This document shows positions 42,236 to 50,277 of a DNA stretch of 64,000 nucleotides, one piece after another. Source of the DNA: Alkalispirochaeta americana (lineage in GTDB: Bacteria > Spirochaetota > Spirochaetia > DSM-27196 > Alkalispirochaetaceae); assembly GCF_900156105.1 (NCBI RefSeq), contig NZ_FTMS01000001.1, forward strand, positions 62,001-126,000, in the 5' to 3' direction. Position 1 is the stretch's first letter, and each line of letters begins with the position of its first letter. The translations under genes were made by a program, and so were the position numbers. A model generated the notes under the pieces. It ran no database searches, was not told where the DNA came from, and saw nothing but the letters and a program-made list of their open reading frames with translations.

Positions 42236-43882
42236 ATGAGTTCAATTCTCCGGGCTGAAAACGAAGCGGACCAAAAGACCGGGGCCGAAGCCTTGTCGCA
42301 CCAGACCCTGGTTGACCTGAACCTTCACCGGGCGGTGGCCGATATCACAGCCGGCAAAACAGAATACTGCCTGGAACCTCTCTACGCGCTTCCCCTGACC
42401 ACTCCCGACGAAGTGCTTTTCCGACAGGAGGTATTCCGGGATCTGGAGAACCCCCGGTTGTCCCAGGGACTCAACGCCTTTGCGCGGCAGCTGTGGGCGG
42501 TGCGGCGCAACCAGGCCCTGGGCCGGGCGGCCTCGTATCCAAAAGAGCAGCACCGTTGGTACCTGGATTCGGTCACGGACTATTGCGAGGCCCTGAAGGG
42601 GCTTGCCCGGACCCTGGCGGAGGCTCCCCTCGTGTCGGCTGGTCTGAAGGGGTTCCGCGACTGGCTTGGTTCGTACCGCGAGAGCGAACCCTTCAGGCAG
42701 TTGTCGGCCCGTCAGGAAGCCCTGCAGCAGGAACTGGGAGCTATCAGGTTTTGTATTCTTCTGGACCCTCCCGATATCCAGGTTCGTCCCTGGCAGGAAG
42801 AGGAAGAGCTGGAAGGGCCGGTGTACAACCTGTTTGAAAAGTTTCGCCAGGGGACCTCCCGAAACTATCTGAAAGACTATCAGGGTTCGGGAGCGATGAA
42901 CCACCTGGAAGCGCAGATTCTGGACCGGGTCGCTCTGATGCACCCCGAAACCTTCTCCCGCCTGGAATCGTTTTGTGCATCCGCTCAGGATTGCATCGAT
43001 CCCGGAATAAAGACCTTCGATCGGGAAATCCAGTTCTATTTGGCCTATCAGGACTATCTGGCCCCCCTGCGGCAGGCGGGGCTTCCCCTCTGTTATCCCC
43101 TGGTGTATCCCCTGGTGTATCCCCTGGCGTATCCCCTGGCCGGTGAACCCTCCTCATCCTGCCGGCAGCAGGCCAGTCTGCAAGGGGACCACCAGGCCGG
43201 CGACCTGCCCCGGAGCAAGCCGGAAGAGCCGCCACGGATCATCTGTCGGGGTCTCTACGACCCGGTCCTGGCCCGGGAGCTGATCGATCAGGGCATGAAA
43301 CCCGTGGAAAACGACCTCTCCCTCTCCCCGGAGGAGCAGGTTCTGGTCGTCACCGGTCCGAACCAGGGAGGCAAGACCACCTTTGCCCGGGCCCTGGGAC
43401 AGCAGTTCCACCTGGCCGCGCTGGGGTGCCCTGTCCCCGGTCGGGAAGCCCGCTTTCCCCTCAGCCCCCGGGTTCTTACCCATTTCGGAAAGGAAGAGAA
43501 CCTCCAGGAACTTCGCAGCGCCCTGGAGGACGACCTTCACCGTCTGGAAGAGATCCTGGATCAAACACAACCCGGCTCGGTTGTGGTTTTGAACGAGATC
43601 TTTTCCTCCACAACTCTGGAAGACGCCCTGGAATTATCGCGCCATGTTCTGGAAGAGCTCCGTGCCCGGCGAGCCCTGACGGTGATGGTCACCTTCCTGG
43701 ACGATCTGGCAGAGGAGACCCCCGGTCTGGTGAGCCTGGTGGCGGGAATTGATCCTTCCGATCAAGGAAGTCGCACCTTTCGAGTCATCCGTGCCCCCGC
43801 AGACGGTCGCTCCTACGCCGCCGCCGTGGCCGCCCGGTACGGACTAACCTACGAGCAACTATGCCAAAGGATAGGATCATGA
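42236..43882 (+). CDS. MutS-like ATPase, first of a pair
   Basis: A protein of 548 residues from the ATG at 42236 (GAGGAG site upstream). The N-terminal ~360 residues are helical, like the MutS core and lever (domain III), and begin with the LVDLNLHRAVADITAGKTEYCLEPLY pattern of MutS-related proteins. The C-terminal ATPase has Walker A GPNQGGKTT (residues 374-382) and a Walker-B-like segment SVVVLNEIFSSTTLEDALEL, with Asn where Asp is usual. There is no mismatch-recognition domain, connector, Smr domain or KOW domain, so it is neither MutS1 nor MutS2. A repeat of Tyr-Pro-Leu-Val/Ala interrupts the protein before the ATPase. It overlaps the second gene by 4 bp (ATGA). Confidence 0.85.
   Translation: MSSILRAENEADQKTGAEALSHQTLVDLNLHRAVADITAGKTEYCLEPLYALPLTTPDEVLFRQEVFRDLENPRLSQGLNAFARQLWAVRRNQALGRAASYPKEQHRWYLDSVTDYCEALKGLARTLAEAPLVSAGLKGFRDWLGSYRESEPFRQLSARQEALQQELGAIRFCILLDPPDIQVRPWQEEEELEGPVYNLFEKFRQGTSRNYLKDYQGSGAMNHLEAQILDRVALMHPETFSRLESFCASAQDCIDPGIKTFDREIQFYLAYQDYLAPLRQAGLPLCYPLVYPLVYPLAYPLAGEPSSSCRQQASLQGDHQAGDLPRSKPEEPPRIICRGLYDPVLARELIDQGMKPVENDLSLSPEEQVLVVTGPNQGGKTTFARALGQQFHLAALGCPVPGREARFPLSPRVLTHFGKEENLQELRSALEDDLHRLEEILDQTQPGSVVVLNEIFSSTTLEDALELSRHVLEELRARRALTVMVTFLDDLAEETPGLVSLVAGIDPSDQGSRTFRVIRAPADGRSYAAAVAARYGLTYEQLCQRIGS
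43094..43141 (+). repeat. 12-bp tandem repeat coding for YPLV/YPLA
   Basis: Four units of TATCCCCTGGYG/C start at 43094, 43106, 43118 and 43130. They code for YPLV-YPLV-YPLA-YPLA in the first MutS-like protein. The period is a multiple of three, so copy-number change would keep the frame. Confidence 0.92.
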
Positions 43883-45609
43883 GAGTCTTTCTCCTTCACA
43901 GCCCCCATGACACGCCCACCCCGGCTACCCCGGCTACCTCGGCTACCTCGGCTACCTCGACCACTTCGGCTACCTCGGCCACCCCGGCTACTTCGGCCGC
44001 TTTAACTACCTCGGTCACTGCCGGCGGCAGTGCGCCTCCGGGCCACGATGGGCCGGGCCAGACACCCCGGCAGGAAGCACCAAAGCCTCAGAACCTCCGC
44101 ACGGATGACCTCATGAGCGATCTGGAACTGGAACCGCTCTTGCAGCACATGGCCCAGGGAGATCCCCTCATCCGAAAAACCATGGAGAACCAGCTCCTTC
44201 AGAACACCCTCACCCTTGAAACGATCCACTATCGCCAGCAGGTGATGCGCGACACCCTGGAGAACCCCCAGGTGGTCCGCGCCCTCTATGAACAGATCGG
44301 AGCAGTGATGGAAGAAGAGGGGCGGCTCTATCAAGGAATCTTCTCCACCCAGCCAGCCTCGGTCCTGCAAAACGCCCTGATGCCCATGGAAGCCTTCACA
44401 AACCTGCTGGAAGAACTCTGCCGGACAGCCCGGACCGAGCAGGACCACTTCCGGTCGGAAGGGTTTCGGCACCTCTTCGGAATGCTCCAGGAGGAGCTGC
44501 CCCGGGAATACCTGGAAGAGATCCGGTCCATGCTCAAAATCCTGCGGCTGGATCAGGGAACCCTCCTGGGAGCAACCCTGGGGCCGGGAAACAGGTGCAC
44601 CCGATTCTCCCTCCTGCGGCCCCGGCGGGAACGACGATGGAAAGGGTGGCTTCGCAAGAAAATCCCCTCGCCCTATACATTCTCCCTGGCCGAAGGAGAC
44701 GAAATAGGCTATCGCATCATCGAAGAAATCAAGAACCGGGGACTCAACAAAGCCTCTCACATTCTCCTGCAATCGGCTGACCATCTCGTGGGATTCCTGG
44801 GTCGCCTCCGGGAAGAACTCTCCTTTTATGTGGGAGCCCTGAACCTGCGAGACGCCCTGGAAGCTGGTGGAAACCCCCTCTGCATGCCCCTCTGCGAACC
44901 CTGCTCCATACCCCCTGGAAGCGACCCTCCCAAACCGCGGGAACACCGTTTCTCGGGGCTCTACGACCCCGCCCTGGCGGTGCAACTTGCGGAACCTCTG
45001 GCGGGAAACGACGCGATCCTCGACGGATCAACCCTGGTAATCGTAACCGGCGCAAATAAGGGGGGGAAATCCACCTTTCTCCGGAGCATTGGCACGGCCC
45101 AGCTCATGATGCAATCGGGAATGTTTGTCCCGGCCCAAACCTTCCGGGGCTCTCTCTGTCGCGGCCTGTTTACCCACTACCGGCGGGGAGAGGCCCACAC
45201 CATGAACAGCGGAAAACTTGACGAAGAACTCCGTCGCATGAGCGAGATCGCCGACGCCCTGGTCCCGGGATCCCTGGTCCTCCTGAACGAAACCTTTGCC
45301 GCCACCAACGAGGGGGAAGGTTCCGAGATAGCCCGGGGCGTTGTTCAGGCTCTGGTAGACAGGAACATTACTCTCTTCTTTGTGACGCACCTCTATGGAT
45401 TGGCAAAAAGCCTTCACGACCAGAACCGACCGGACTGGGTCTTTCTTCGGGCTCACCGGGACGATCAGGGAGGACGAACCTACCAGGTCACACCGGGAGA
45501 ACCCCTCTCGACCAGCTTCGGAAAAGACCTCTGGCACAACCGCTACCGGGAGCCATCGCCACCCCAGCCGGCAAACCAGCCGGCAAACCAGCCGGCACCC
45601 CGGCCCTAG
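43879..45609 (+). CDS. MutS-like ATPase, second of a pair
   Basis: A protein of 576 residues, the ATG overlapping the first gene's TGA. Residues about 12-65 are a Pro/Ala/Thr/Ser tract coded by 9-bp DNA repeats. A helical core follows (MSDLELEPLLQHMAQGDPLI, then ENQLLQNTLTLETIHYRQQV), then the ATPase with Walker A GANKGGKST (391-399) and SLVLLNETFAATNEGEGSEI, again Asn in place of the Walker B Asp. The composite site pattern and co-translation suggest a heterodimer with the first protein. The C terminus is a PANQ repeat. Like its partner, it lacks the mismatch-recognition domain. A start at 43861 is possible but lies inside the first gene. Confidence 0.85.
   Translation: MRVFLLHSPHDTPTPATPATSATSATSTTSATSATPATSAALTTSVTAGGSAPPGHDGPGQTPRQEAPKPQNLRTDDLMSDLELEPLLQHMAQGDPLIRKTMENQLLQNTLTLETIHYRQQVMRDTLENPQVVRALYEQIGAVMEEEGRLYQGIFSTQPASVLQNALMPMEAFTNLLEELCRTARTEQDHFRSEGFRHLFGMLQEELPREYLEEIRSMLKILRLDQGTLLGATLGPGNRCTRFSLLRPRRERRWKGWLRKKIPSPYTFSLAEGDEIGYRIIEEIKNRGLNKASHILLQSADHLVGFLGRLREELSFYVGALNLRDALEAGGNPLCMPLCEPCSIPPGSDPPKPREHRFSGLYDPALAVQLAEPLAGNDAILDGSTLVIVTGANKGGKSTFLRSIGTAQLMMQSGMFVPAQTFRGSLCRGLFTHYRRGEAHTMNSGKLDEELRRMSEIADALVPGSLVLLNETFAATNEGEGSEIARGVVQALVDRNITLFFVTHLYGLAKSLHDQNRPDWVFLRAHRDDQGGRTYQVTPGEPLSTSFGKDLWHNRYREPSPPQPANQPANQPAPRP
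43921..44019 (+). repeat. 9-bp degenerate tandem repeat coding for Ala-Thr-Ser/Pro
   Basis: Eleven 9-bp units based on YCGGCTACC run from 43921 to 44019, giving an N-terminal ATP/ATS tract. Unit sequence varies by a few bases; the frame is kept. No spacers occur, so this is not a CRISPR array. Confidence 0.9.
45565..45600 (+). repeat. 12-bp tandem repeat coding for a C-terminal PANQ tract
   Basis: CAGCCGGCAAAC occurs at 45565 and 45577, and CAGCCGGCACCC at 45589, just before the stop of the second MutS-like gene. Confidence 0.88.
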
Positions 45610-46613
45610 GACTCGCCTTTAGCGCAGGACTCTCCTCCGGGACAGAACTCCTCTCCAAAGACAAAAACCTCCTGGGAATTCCTGCGCCCCTTCAAGTGAA
45701 GCGTTGTGGCACGGCCCGTACGGCGCGTCCGCATCTTCCCGTGAGCCTCGCCGGACACAAAAATGCAGCCCCCCGGACAGGAAGCCGATAACCGCGACGC
45801 CGTGTTCACCACATCACCCATCACCGTCCAGTCCAGGGAATCGCGGCCCCCCACAGCCCCCACCACACCCGTGCCATGGTGAAGGCCAATACCAAGAGAA
45901 AGAACCTCTTCGCGGCCACTATTGAAAACCCCCATCCTTTTCTGGATCTCCCAGGCAGCTCGAAAAGCCTGACCCGGGTTCGGAAAAACCGCCATCACCG
46001 CATCGCCCACAAACTTGTCGATATCCCCGTCGAACCGCTGAATCTGATCAACCTGGATATTGAAAATCTCGTTCACCGTGGTAACAACATCAAAGGAATC
46101 GCTCTGCTCGGCGTAGCGCGTGAACCCCCGGATATCGGAGAAAAAAATGGACACCTCCTGGCGGTGCGGAGCCGTGGAAAACTCCCCCGTCTTGAGACTC
46201 TCCACCATCTGGGCCGTGGACCTGGACACATACTTCTCCACAGCAATCTTCTTGCGAAAAATCCTCACCATCTGGTTAAACCGGTTCCCCAGATGCTCCC
46301 ACTGGCGACTCCCGCCCAGACGCACCTTGGTGGCATAATCACCCTGGATCACCTGCTCTATGGCCCGGGCGATCCTCCCCACAGGATGAAAATGAAGAAA
46401 ACTCACCACCCCCGACCAGCAGACAAAAAAAAGCACCCCCGCGCCCGGAGCCAGAACCCGTCCGGGAAACCCCTCACGGAACCCTGGAAAAAAGAAATCA
46501 ACCCCCGCCGCCACAGCCCCGGCCAGGACGAACCCCGCCAGAACCCACACCCAATGCACCAGGGCAAAAGTAGCACGCCGCCCCGTCTCGCTCGTCCCGG
46601 GCAGAAACTTCAT
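45606..46613 (-). CDS. Class III adenylate cyclase, membrane-bound
   Basis: A protein of 335 residues from an ATG with GAGGAGG upstream. Two membrane helices (about 15-37 and 53-73) are joined by a short loop, followed by a HAMP-like segment (HPVGRIARAIEQVIQGDYATKV) and the catalytic domain (about 150-310). Metal-binding Asps are in FFSDIRGFTRY and KFVGDAVMAVF; the Lys before the second motif suggests ATP as substrate. Transition-state residues are in GDVVNTASRLS. It should make cAMP. The 3' end overlaps the second MutS-like gene by 4 bp. A cNMP-binding protein gene is at 57865. Confidence 0.92.
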   Translation of the reverse strand: MKFLPGTSETGRRATFALVHWVWVLAGFVLAGAVAAGVDFFFPGFREGFPGRVLAPGAGVLFFVCWSGVVSFLHFHPVGRIARAIEQVIQGDYATKVRLGGSRQWEHLGNRFNQMVRIFRKKIAVEKYVSRSTAQMVESLKTGEFSTAPHRQEVSIFFSDIRGFTRYAEQSDSFDVVTTVNEIFNIQVDQIQRFDGDIDKFVGDAVMAVFPNPGQAFRAAWEIQKRMGVFNSGREEVLSLGIGLHHGTGVVGAVGGRDSLDWTVMGDVVNTASRLSASCPGGCIFVSGEAHGKMRTRRTGRATTLHLKGRRNSQEVFVFGEEFCPGGESCAKGES

Positions 46614-46700
46614 GACCCCTCCTCACGAAGATCAAGTCTATCCCCGGGAAGGTGAAAAAACAAAAAATCACCGCACATCGGCATATTCACAAAGCAAACC

Positions 46701-46783
46701 CCGGGCCTCTCCCGGGCGTGCCCCCGGCCCTTCGGCCGGGGTCGCGTGCTTCGGGGGTCCCGTACGGCCCCTCATCGGGGCCG
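46701..46783. repeat. GC-rich multi-hairpin element (REP-like)
   Basis: Three close hairpins: CCCGGG around 46701-46716; CCCCGGCC-CTTC-GGCCGGGG (46722-46741); and CGGCCCC-TCATC-GGGGCCG (46765-46783). Further small GC dyads extend to about 46800. It lies between the lipoprotein gene and the adenylate cyclase gene, both on the minus strand. It has the look of a dispersed intergenic repeat, but only a genome-wide count could prove it. Confidence 0.55.
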
Positions 46784-46842
46784 CACCGCCTGCGGCGCCC
46801 CTGCGCCCGCTCACGCATCCCTCCAGGGATGGCCTCTGTCAA

Positions 46843-47958
46843 TCAGTCGCCCATGATCCCCATATCTTCCAGGAACCTGCCAAAACGGAACAACTTCTCG
46901 GCATCATATTTTCTGGTGTCGGTGATGACCCACCCCGTGGCTTCTCCCGGTATAGCATCTTCCTTGAGGTCGCCCAGGACTAACCCTCCTGCGCCTTCGG
47001 CGCCAAAGCCGATATAGCCCAGGGAGTGGCCCTGGATAGTCAAGGCTCCATCAAGTTCAATCGTCTCCCAGTCTCCATTGTCTTTCGTCGTAATAGTCAT
47101 GTCAAAACGTCCCCGGAGTGTTACCCCGTCCCCCGGCCGGAACCCGTCCAGATGAATCGCCAGCTTCCCCTCTTCCCGGTTCAGCCACTCCACCAGGACA
47201 GCGGAATCCTTTGTTACACTCTCCTTGGAGGGATCTTCCATGAGAGCCTGCGCGCGCTTCACCAGGATGCCTTCGATAAGGTTTCCCGTGCTGCTTACTG
47301 CGCGAAGGGCATCGACAATTCCTGACATTTCGTGCCAGGTCCCGTCTTTTCCAAATCGCACCTGTCCCGATCCTCCGCGCGGTTCCTCGCCGTGACCATC
47401 CAAAGGAAGTTTGGTGAAAATCAGTTGTGCATCATCAAAAGAGAGGTGCGATATATCACCCTCCAGTCCGGTCTCCAGGGGCGTGCTTGTGGACAGGGTA
47501 AGGGATTGCTCTTCATCCGCGATGGAAACCTCCACGGTGATCGTTCCATCCAGTTTAAGGCCCTTCAGGTCTGGAGGAAATCCCTCATCAGGGGTAGTTG
47601 GTTTGAACTGGTTAAACTCTATGCTGACGGTGCCTCCATTCTTCAGAATCGTCTTTAGTTCCTCGCCATCGGGGTCCACCGTCACAGACCCTGTGTGCTG
47701 TGACATCTCCTCATCCAGCGCCTCGATTACAAAGTGAATCACCCCGATCGTCCCGCCTGCCTTGATATCGGAGATCAGAGACGCCTCTTCAACCCCTTCC
47801 GGTGGCGCCGGAACCTCCTGGCGTCGCGGTCCCGAGCTCGAACTGGTTCCCGTATCGCAGGCAACCGCTGTTATCATGGCCGCCAGCACCACTCCCATCA
47901 CGGCCGCATTTCTGAGGCGCCCCGTCACGCGCCAACCCCTCTTTGTTACCTGGTTCAT
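46843..47958 (-). CDS. Putative lipoprotein of unknown function
   Basis: A protein of 371 residues from the ATG at 47958, with a strong AGGAGGG site. A signal peptide of about 35 residues ends in ITAVAC, a lipobox, followed by a Ser-rich linker (DTGTSSSSGPRR). The rest alternates short hydrophobic and polar strands (GGTVSIEFNQFKP, LKLDGTITVEVSIADEEQSL), suggesting a beta-sandwich or barrel-like surface protein. Two ~150-residue halves look alike in style, each with a LDGTI/LDGAL strand, but I cannot prove duplication. No enzyme motif is seen. It is a single gene. Confidence 0.7.
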   Translation of the reverse strand: MNQVTKRGWRVTGRLRNAAVMGVVLAAMITAVACDTGTSSSSGPRRQEVPAPPEGVEEASLISDIKAGGTIGVIHFVIEALDEEMSQHTGSVTVDPDGEELKTILKNGGTVSIEFNQFKPTTPDEGFPPDLKGLKLDGTITVEVSIADEEQSLTLSTSTPLETGLEGDISHLSFDDAQLIFTKLPLDGHGEEPRGGSGQVRFGKDGTWHEMSGIVDALRAVSSTGNLIEGILVKRAQALMEDPSKESVTKDSAVLVEWLNREEGKLAIHLDGFRPGDGVTLRGRFDMTITTKDNGDWETIELDGALTIQGHSLGYIGFGAEGAGGLVLGDLKEDAIPGEATGWVITDTRKYDAEKLFRFGRFLEDMGIMGD

Positions 47959-48033
47959 GACAAACCCTCCTGATATGTATTGGTTCATACACAAAGCCTA
48001 GCCCCGGAAAAGCAAAGAGGCGTGCCAAAAACG

Positions 48034-48055
48034 TAATTGGGACATAATTGGGACC
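48034..48055. repeat. 11-bp direct repeat, two copies
   Basis: TAATTGGGACA (48034) and TAATTGGGACC (48045) are adjacent, about 80-95 bp upstream of the lipoprotein start, in its probable promoter region. Confidence 0.8.
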
Positions 48056-48177
48056 TCTAACGCGCTGAATCGGCCATGATCTGTAGCTGGAAGAGGATCG
48101 TCATGACAGGCCTGGGGGGAAGAGGAACGCCGCGCCCGCCCGGAGAAGGGCACGCGCGGTCTCGAGAAAGGGAATCC

Positions 48178-48477
48178 TCAGGATTGAGGTTTCTTCATCT
48201 CCTTGATCTTGATACCCAGGAACGCTACCAGAATAAGCAGGATACCCACGTGGGTAAAGACCATGATGGGCATATACTCCAGGTGGTGATGAATCCGGTG
48301 AAGCTCCCGACGAATCTCCCAGGTTCTCCACTCGTCAAGACGCTCCACGGCTGTGATGAGCGCCTCTTCTCCGGTCTGGGGGGGCTGCACCGTTTCGGCA
48401 AAGGCAATTCCCGAAGAGAGCAGGACCAGCAAGAGCACAAGAGCTCCAACAAACAGGGTTCGGTTTTTTCCAGGCAT
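48178..48477 (-). CDS. Small exported/membrane protein with a His-rich segment
   Basis: A protein of 99 residues from the ATG at 48477, with AAGGAGG ten bases before it. A signal peptide or first helix (LFVGALVLLLVLLSSGIAFA) is followed by a helical charged segment containing RRELHRIHHHLEYM, then a C-terminal membrane helix (VFTHVGILLILVAFLGIKI) and a Lys-rich end. The clustered histidines may bind metal. I do not recognise the family. A dyad at 48541-48581 lies 64 bp upstream and may regulate it. Confidence 0.65.
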   Translation of the reverse strand: MPGKNRTLFVGALVLLLVLLSSGIAFAETVQPPQTGEEALITAVERLDEWRTWEIRRELHRIHHHLEYMPIMVFTHVGILLILVAFLGIKIKEMKKPQS

Positions 48478-48540
48478 AAGGTCGTCCTCCTTGTGACGTT
48501 TCCGCATAACGGTAATTGATGTGTCGCAAGCCAATATAGT

Positions 48541-48581
48541 TCGGCTTAACTAACAATAGTTGTGTACCCTAACTAAGCCGA
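48541..48581. promoter_or_regulatory. Dyad with internal TAACTAA repeats
   Basis: TCGGCTTA (48541-48548) and TAAGCCGA (48574-48581) are perfect inverted arms, offset 33 bp. TAACTAA occurs twice, at 48547 and 48570. It is upstream of the small His-rich protein gene, so a repressor site is plausible; its regulator is unknown. Confidence 0.45.
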
Positions 48582-48611
48582 CCCTGTCAAGCCTCGGGGC
48601 GAAACATTTTT

Positions 48612-48674
48612 CCAGACTCCGGGCTCCAGACTCCAGACTCCAGACTCCAGACTCCAGACTCCAGACTCCGGGCT
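48612..48674. repeat. 7-bp tandem repeat, nine units
   Basis: Units are CCAGACT, one CCGGGCT, six CCAGACT and one CCGGGCT. The array is intergenic, upstream of the ASCH gene at 48833. A 7-bp period is not a multiple of three, so copy changes could alter spacing or frame. Confidence 0.93.
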
Positions 48675-48832
48675 CGGCAGCAGGTGGTGACGACCGATAT
48701 ATTTCCCGCAGGTAAACCCTGACCCGCCTGACTCCCTATCGGTGAATCCCGATTTTGTTTTTGCCCCCCCCCAGGGCCTGCCTGAGATGGTACAGACGGG
48801 CCCGTTCCTGATAAACTGTTAGGGAGGTGTAC

Positions 48833-49306
48833 ATGGAAGAGCGAAGCCAGGCCTGTTTGGAAAAATATCTCGAATCGTTACCCCCGGAAGATGCGAAAAG
48901 GTATACTTCCTTCTGTGCCGACTGTTTTTGTTCGGATGAGTACAACGCAAATTTGTGCGCTGATCTGATTCTTCGCGGAGAAAAGCGGGCAACCTGCTCC
49001 ATGGACTACTGGTACACCCATGCAGGCGAAGCGTTGCCGGAAGTTGGGAGCCTTCAGGTAGTTACCAATTGGGACGGCGAGCCCCGCTGCATCATAGAGA
49101 TCACCTCCGTATCGAAGTGTCGATACAACGAAGTTACTGCCGATTTTGCCGAAGAGGAGGGCGAGGGCGATAAAACCCTGGCCTGGTGGAAAAAAGCTCA
49201 TTGGGATGCTTTTTCGCTTGAATGCAAAGAGGTGGGAATACAGCCCGATGAAGGGATGATGCTCGTTTTGGAACGCTTCAAGGTGGTCTTCCCGGAGCCC
49301 CGCTGA
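48833..49306 (+). CDS. ASCH-domain protein
   Basis: A protein of 157 residues from the ATG at 48833, with GGGAGG seven bases upstream; a GTG two codons earlier abuts that site. The ASCH pattern (RNA-binding-like beta-barrel) is seen in LCADLILRGEKRATCSMDYWY and IIEITSVSKCRYNEVTADFAEEEGEGDKTLAWWKKAHW, close to the COG4405 group. Members are proposed to bind RNA or modified nucleosides; some hydrolyse N4-acetylcytidine. The exact role is not shown by sequence. Single gene after the 7-bp repeat array. Confidence 0.85.
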   Translation: MEERSQACLEKYLESLPPEDAKRYTSFCADCFCSDEYNANLCADLILRGEKRATCSMDYWYTHAGEALPEVGSLQVVTNWDGEPRCIIEITSVSKCRYNEVTADFAEEEGEGDKTLAWWKKAHWDAFSLECKEVGIQPDEGMMLVLERFKVVFPEPR

Positions 49307-49387
49307 CCGAGGGGGCATCCCGAAAAAGTCCCGGGATATCGCCAGGTCCGCCTGGTTGTACCGTTAAAACCACCCGGTAAACCCACC

Positions 49388-50116
49388 TTATTCCGACAGG
49401 ATTCCCACCATTTTTCGAACCTCTTCCTCGTCCGCAACGTAGACATCGCCGTAATCGAGAACCTGGGTGTTGATGTAGCGCAGCGGATTGGGCGCAACCG
49501 TGCGCGTCGAGGCGTGGTATTCCACGGCACCGGTCCTTCGGCGCAGTTCCGCAAGGTTGTTGCTCTTGAGGCCAGCCCCGGGCATTACGCAGATGCGATC
49601 CCGCGCGTTCTCCACCAACCGGGCGAGGATGTCTGCCGCATCGGGGGCGCTGCTTTTCCCGCCGGAGGTAAGGATCCGTTCACACCCGCACTGAACGAGG
49701 TCTTCCAGGGCTTTAAACAGATCCGGTGTGCCGTCGAAGGCCCGGTTGCAGGTGACCCCCAGGGGATATGCCCACTCAACGATGCGCTTCATCTGCTCTG
49801 TATCTATTTCCGCATCGATCGTGGCAACTCCAACAGAGATACCATCGCAACCAAGATCCTTGCAGGCCTCTATATCCTGCCTGATAATCTCGAACTCGTC
49901 GTCGTTATAATAGTAATTCCCCGAGCGTGGCCGGATAATGGGATAGAGCTGGATATCAAGGTGTTCCCGGGCTTGCCTGATGGTGCCATAGCTTGGCGTG
50001 GTCCCGCCTTCCACGGGGTTATCGCAGAGCTCTATCCGCGCTGCTCCGGCCCGTTGGGCAATTCGACAGGATTCAACGTTAAAAGCACATATCTCAAGCA
50101 GGTTGGTAGCAGGCAT
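49388..50116 (-). CDS. cutC: CutC-family protein
   Basis: A protein of 242 residues with the TIM-barrel CutC pattern: LEICAFNVESCRIAQRAGAARIELCDN at the N terminus, then YPIIRPRSGNYYYNDDEFEII and TSGGKSSAPDAADILARLV. CutC was linked to copper tolerance in E. coli, though this role has been questioned. The length matches the family. CGAGGAGAC precedes the ATG. A single gene, divergent from the tRNA-Gly gene. Confidence 0.93.
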   Translation of the reverse strand: MPATNLLEICAFNVESCRIAQRAGAARIELCDNPVEGGTTPSYGTIRQAREHLDIQLYPIIRPRSGNYYYNDDEFEIIRQDIEACKDLGCDGISVGVATIDAEIDTEQMKRIVEWAYPLGVTCNRAFDGTPDLFKALEDLVQCGCERILTSGGKSSAPDAADILARLVENARDRICVMPGAGLKSNNLAELRRRTGAVEYHASTRTVAPNPLRYINTQVLDYGDVYVADEEEVRKMVGILSE

Positions 50117-50231
50117 GGTGTCTCCTCGGTTTCGTTTTGGCCGGACCCGTCAGGGCATGGATCTTCCGGTAGTTCGGGCCAATCATAGGAGTAGCGTGAT
50201 CAAGGTCAAGAGTCAACGAGTCAAGGGGATT

Positions 50232-50260
50232 TCTTGACGACCCCCGATCGGCGTGATAAT
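50232..50260 (+). promoter_or_regulatory. Promoter of tRNA-Gly
   Basis: TCTTGA (50232-50237), 17 bases, GATAAT (50255-50260). The start would be about ten bases before the mature tRNA 5' end. Confidence 0.55.
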
Positions 50261-50277
50261 CTTTGTGTCGGTATCGT

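Larger units (their letters stand above)
48478..48832. other. 355-bp intergenic region
   Basis: No gene is seen. It holds the dyad at 48541-48581 upstream of the small His-rich protein gene, the 7-bp tandem array at 48612-48674, and a run of nine C at about 48765, all between divergent genes. Confidence 0.8.

Noticed and set aside
43921-44019. Possible CRISPR array
   Set aside because: Repeat units are 9 bp, contiguous and coding, with no spacers and no cas genes.
42236-45609. Ordinary MutS1 or MutS2 mismatch-repair genes
   Set aside because: Neither protein has the recognition domain of MutS1 or the Smr/KOW domain of MutS2.
48010-48030. Sigma-54-like promoter (TGGCAC ... TTGC) on the minus strand upstream of the lipoprotein gene
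   Set aside because: The spacing between the GG and GC elements is one base too long for sigma-54, which is strict about spacing.
48612-48674. Possible CRISPR array or origin iterons
   Set aside because: Units are only 7 bp with no spacers; no replication gene is nearby.
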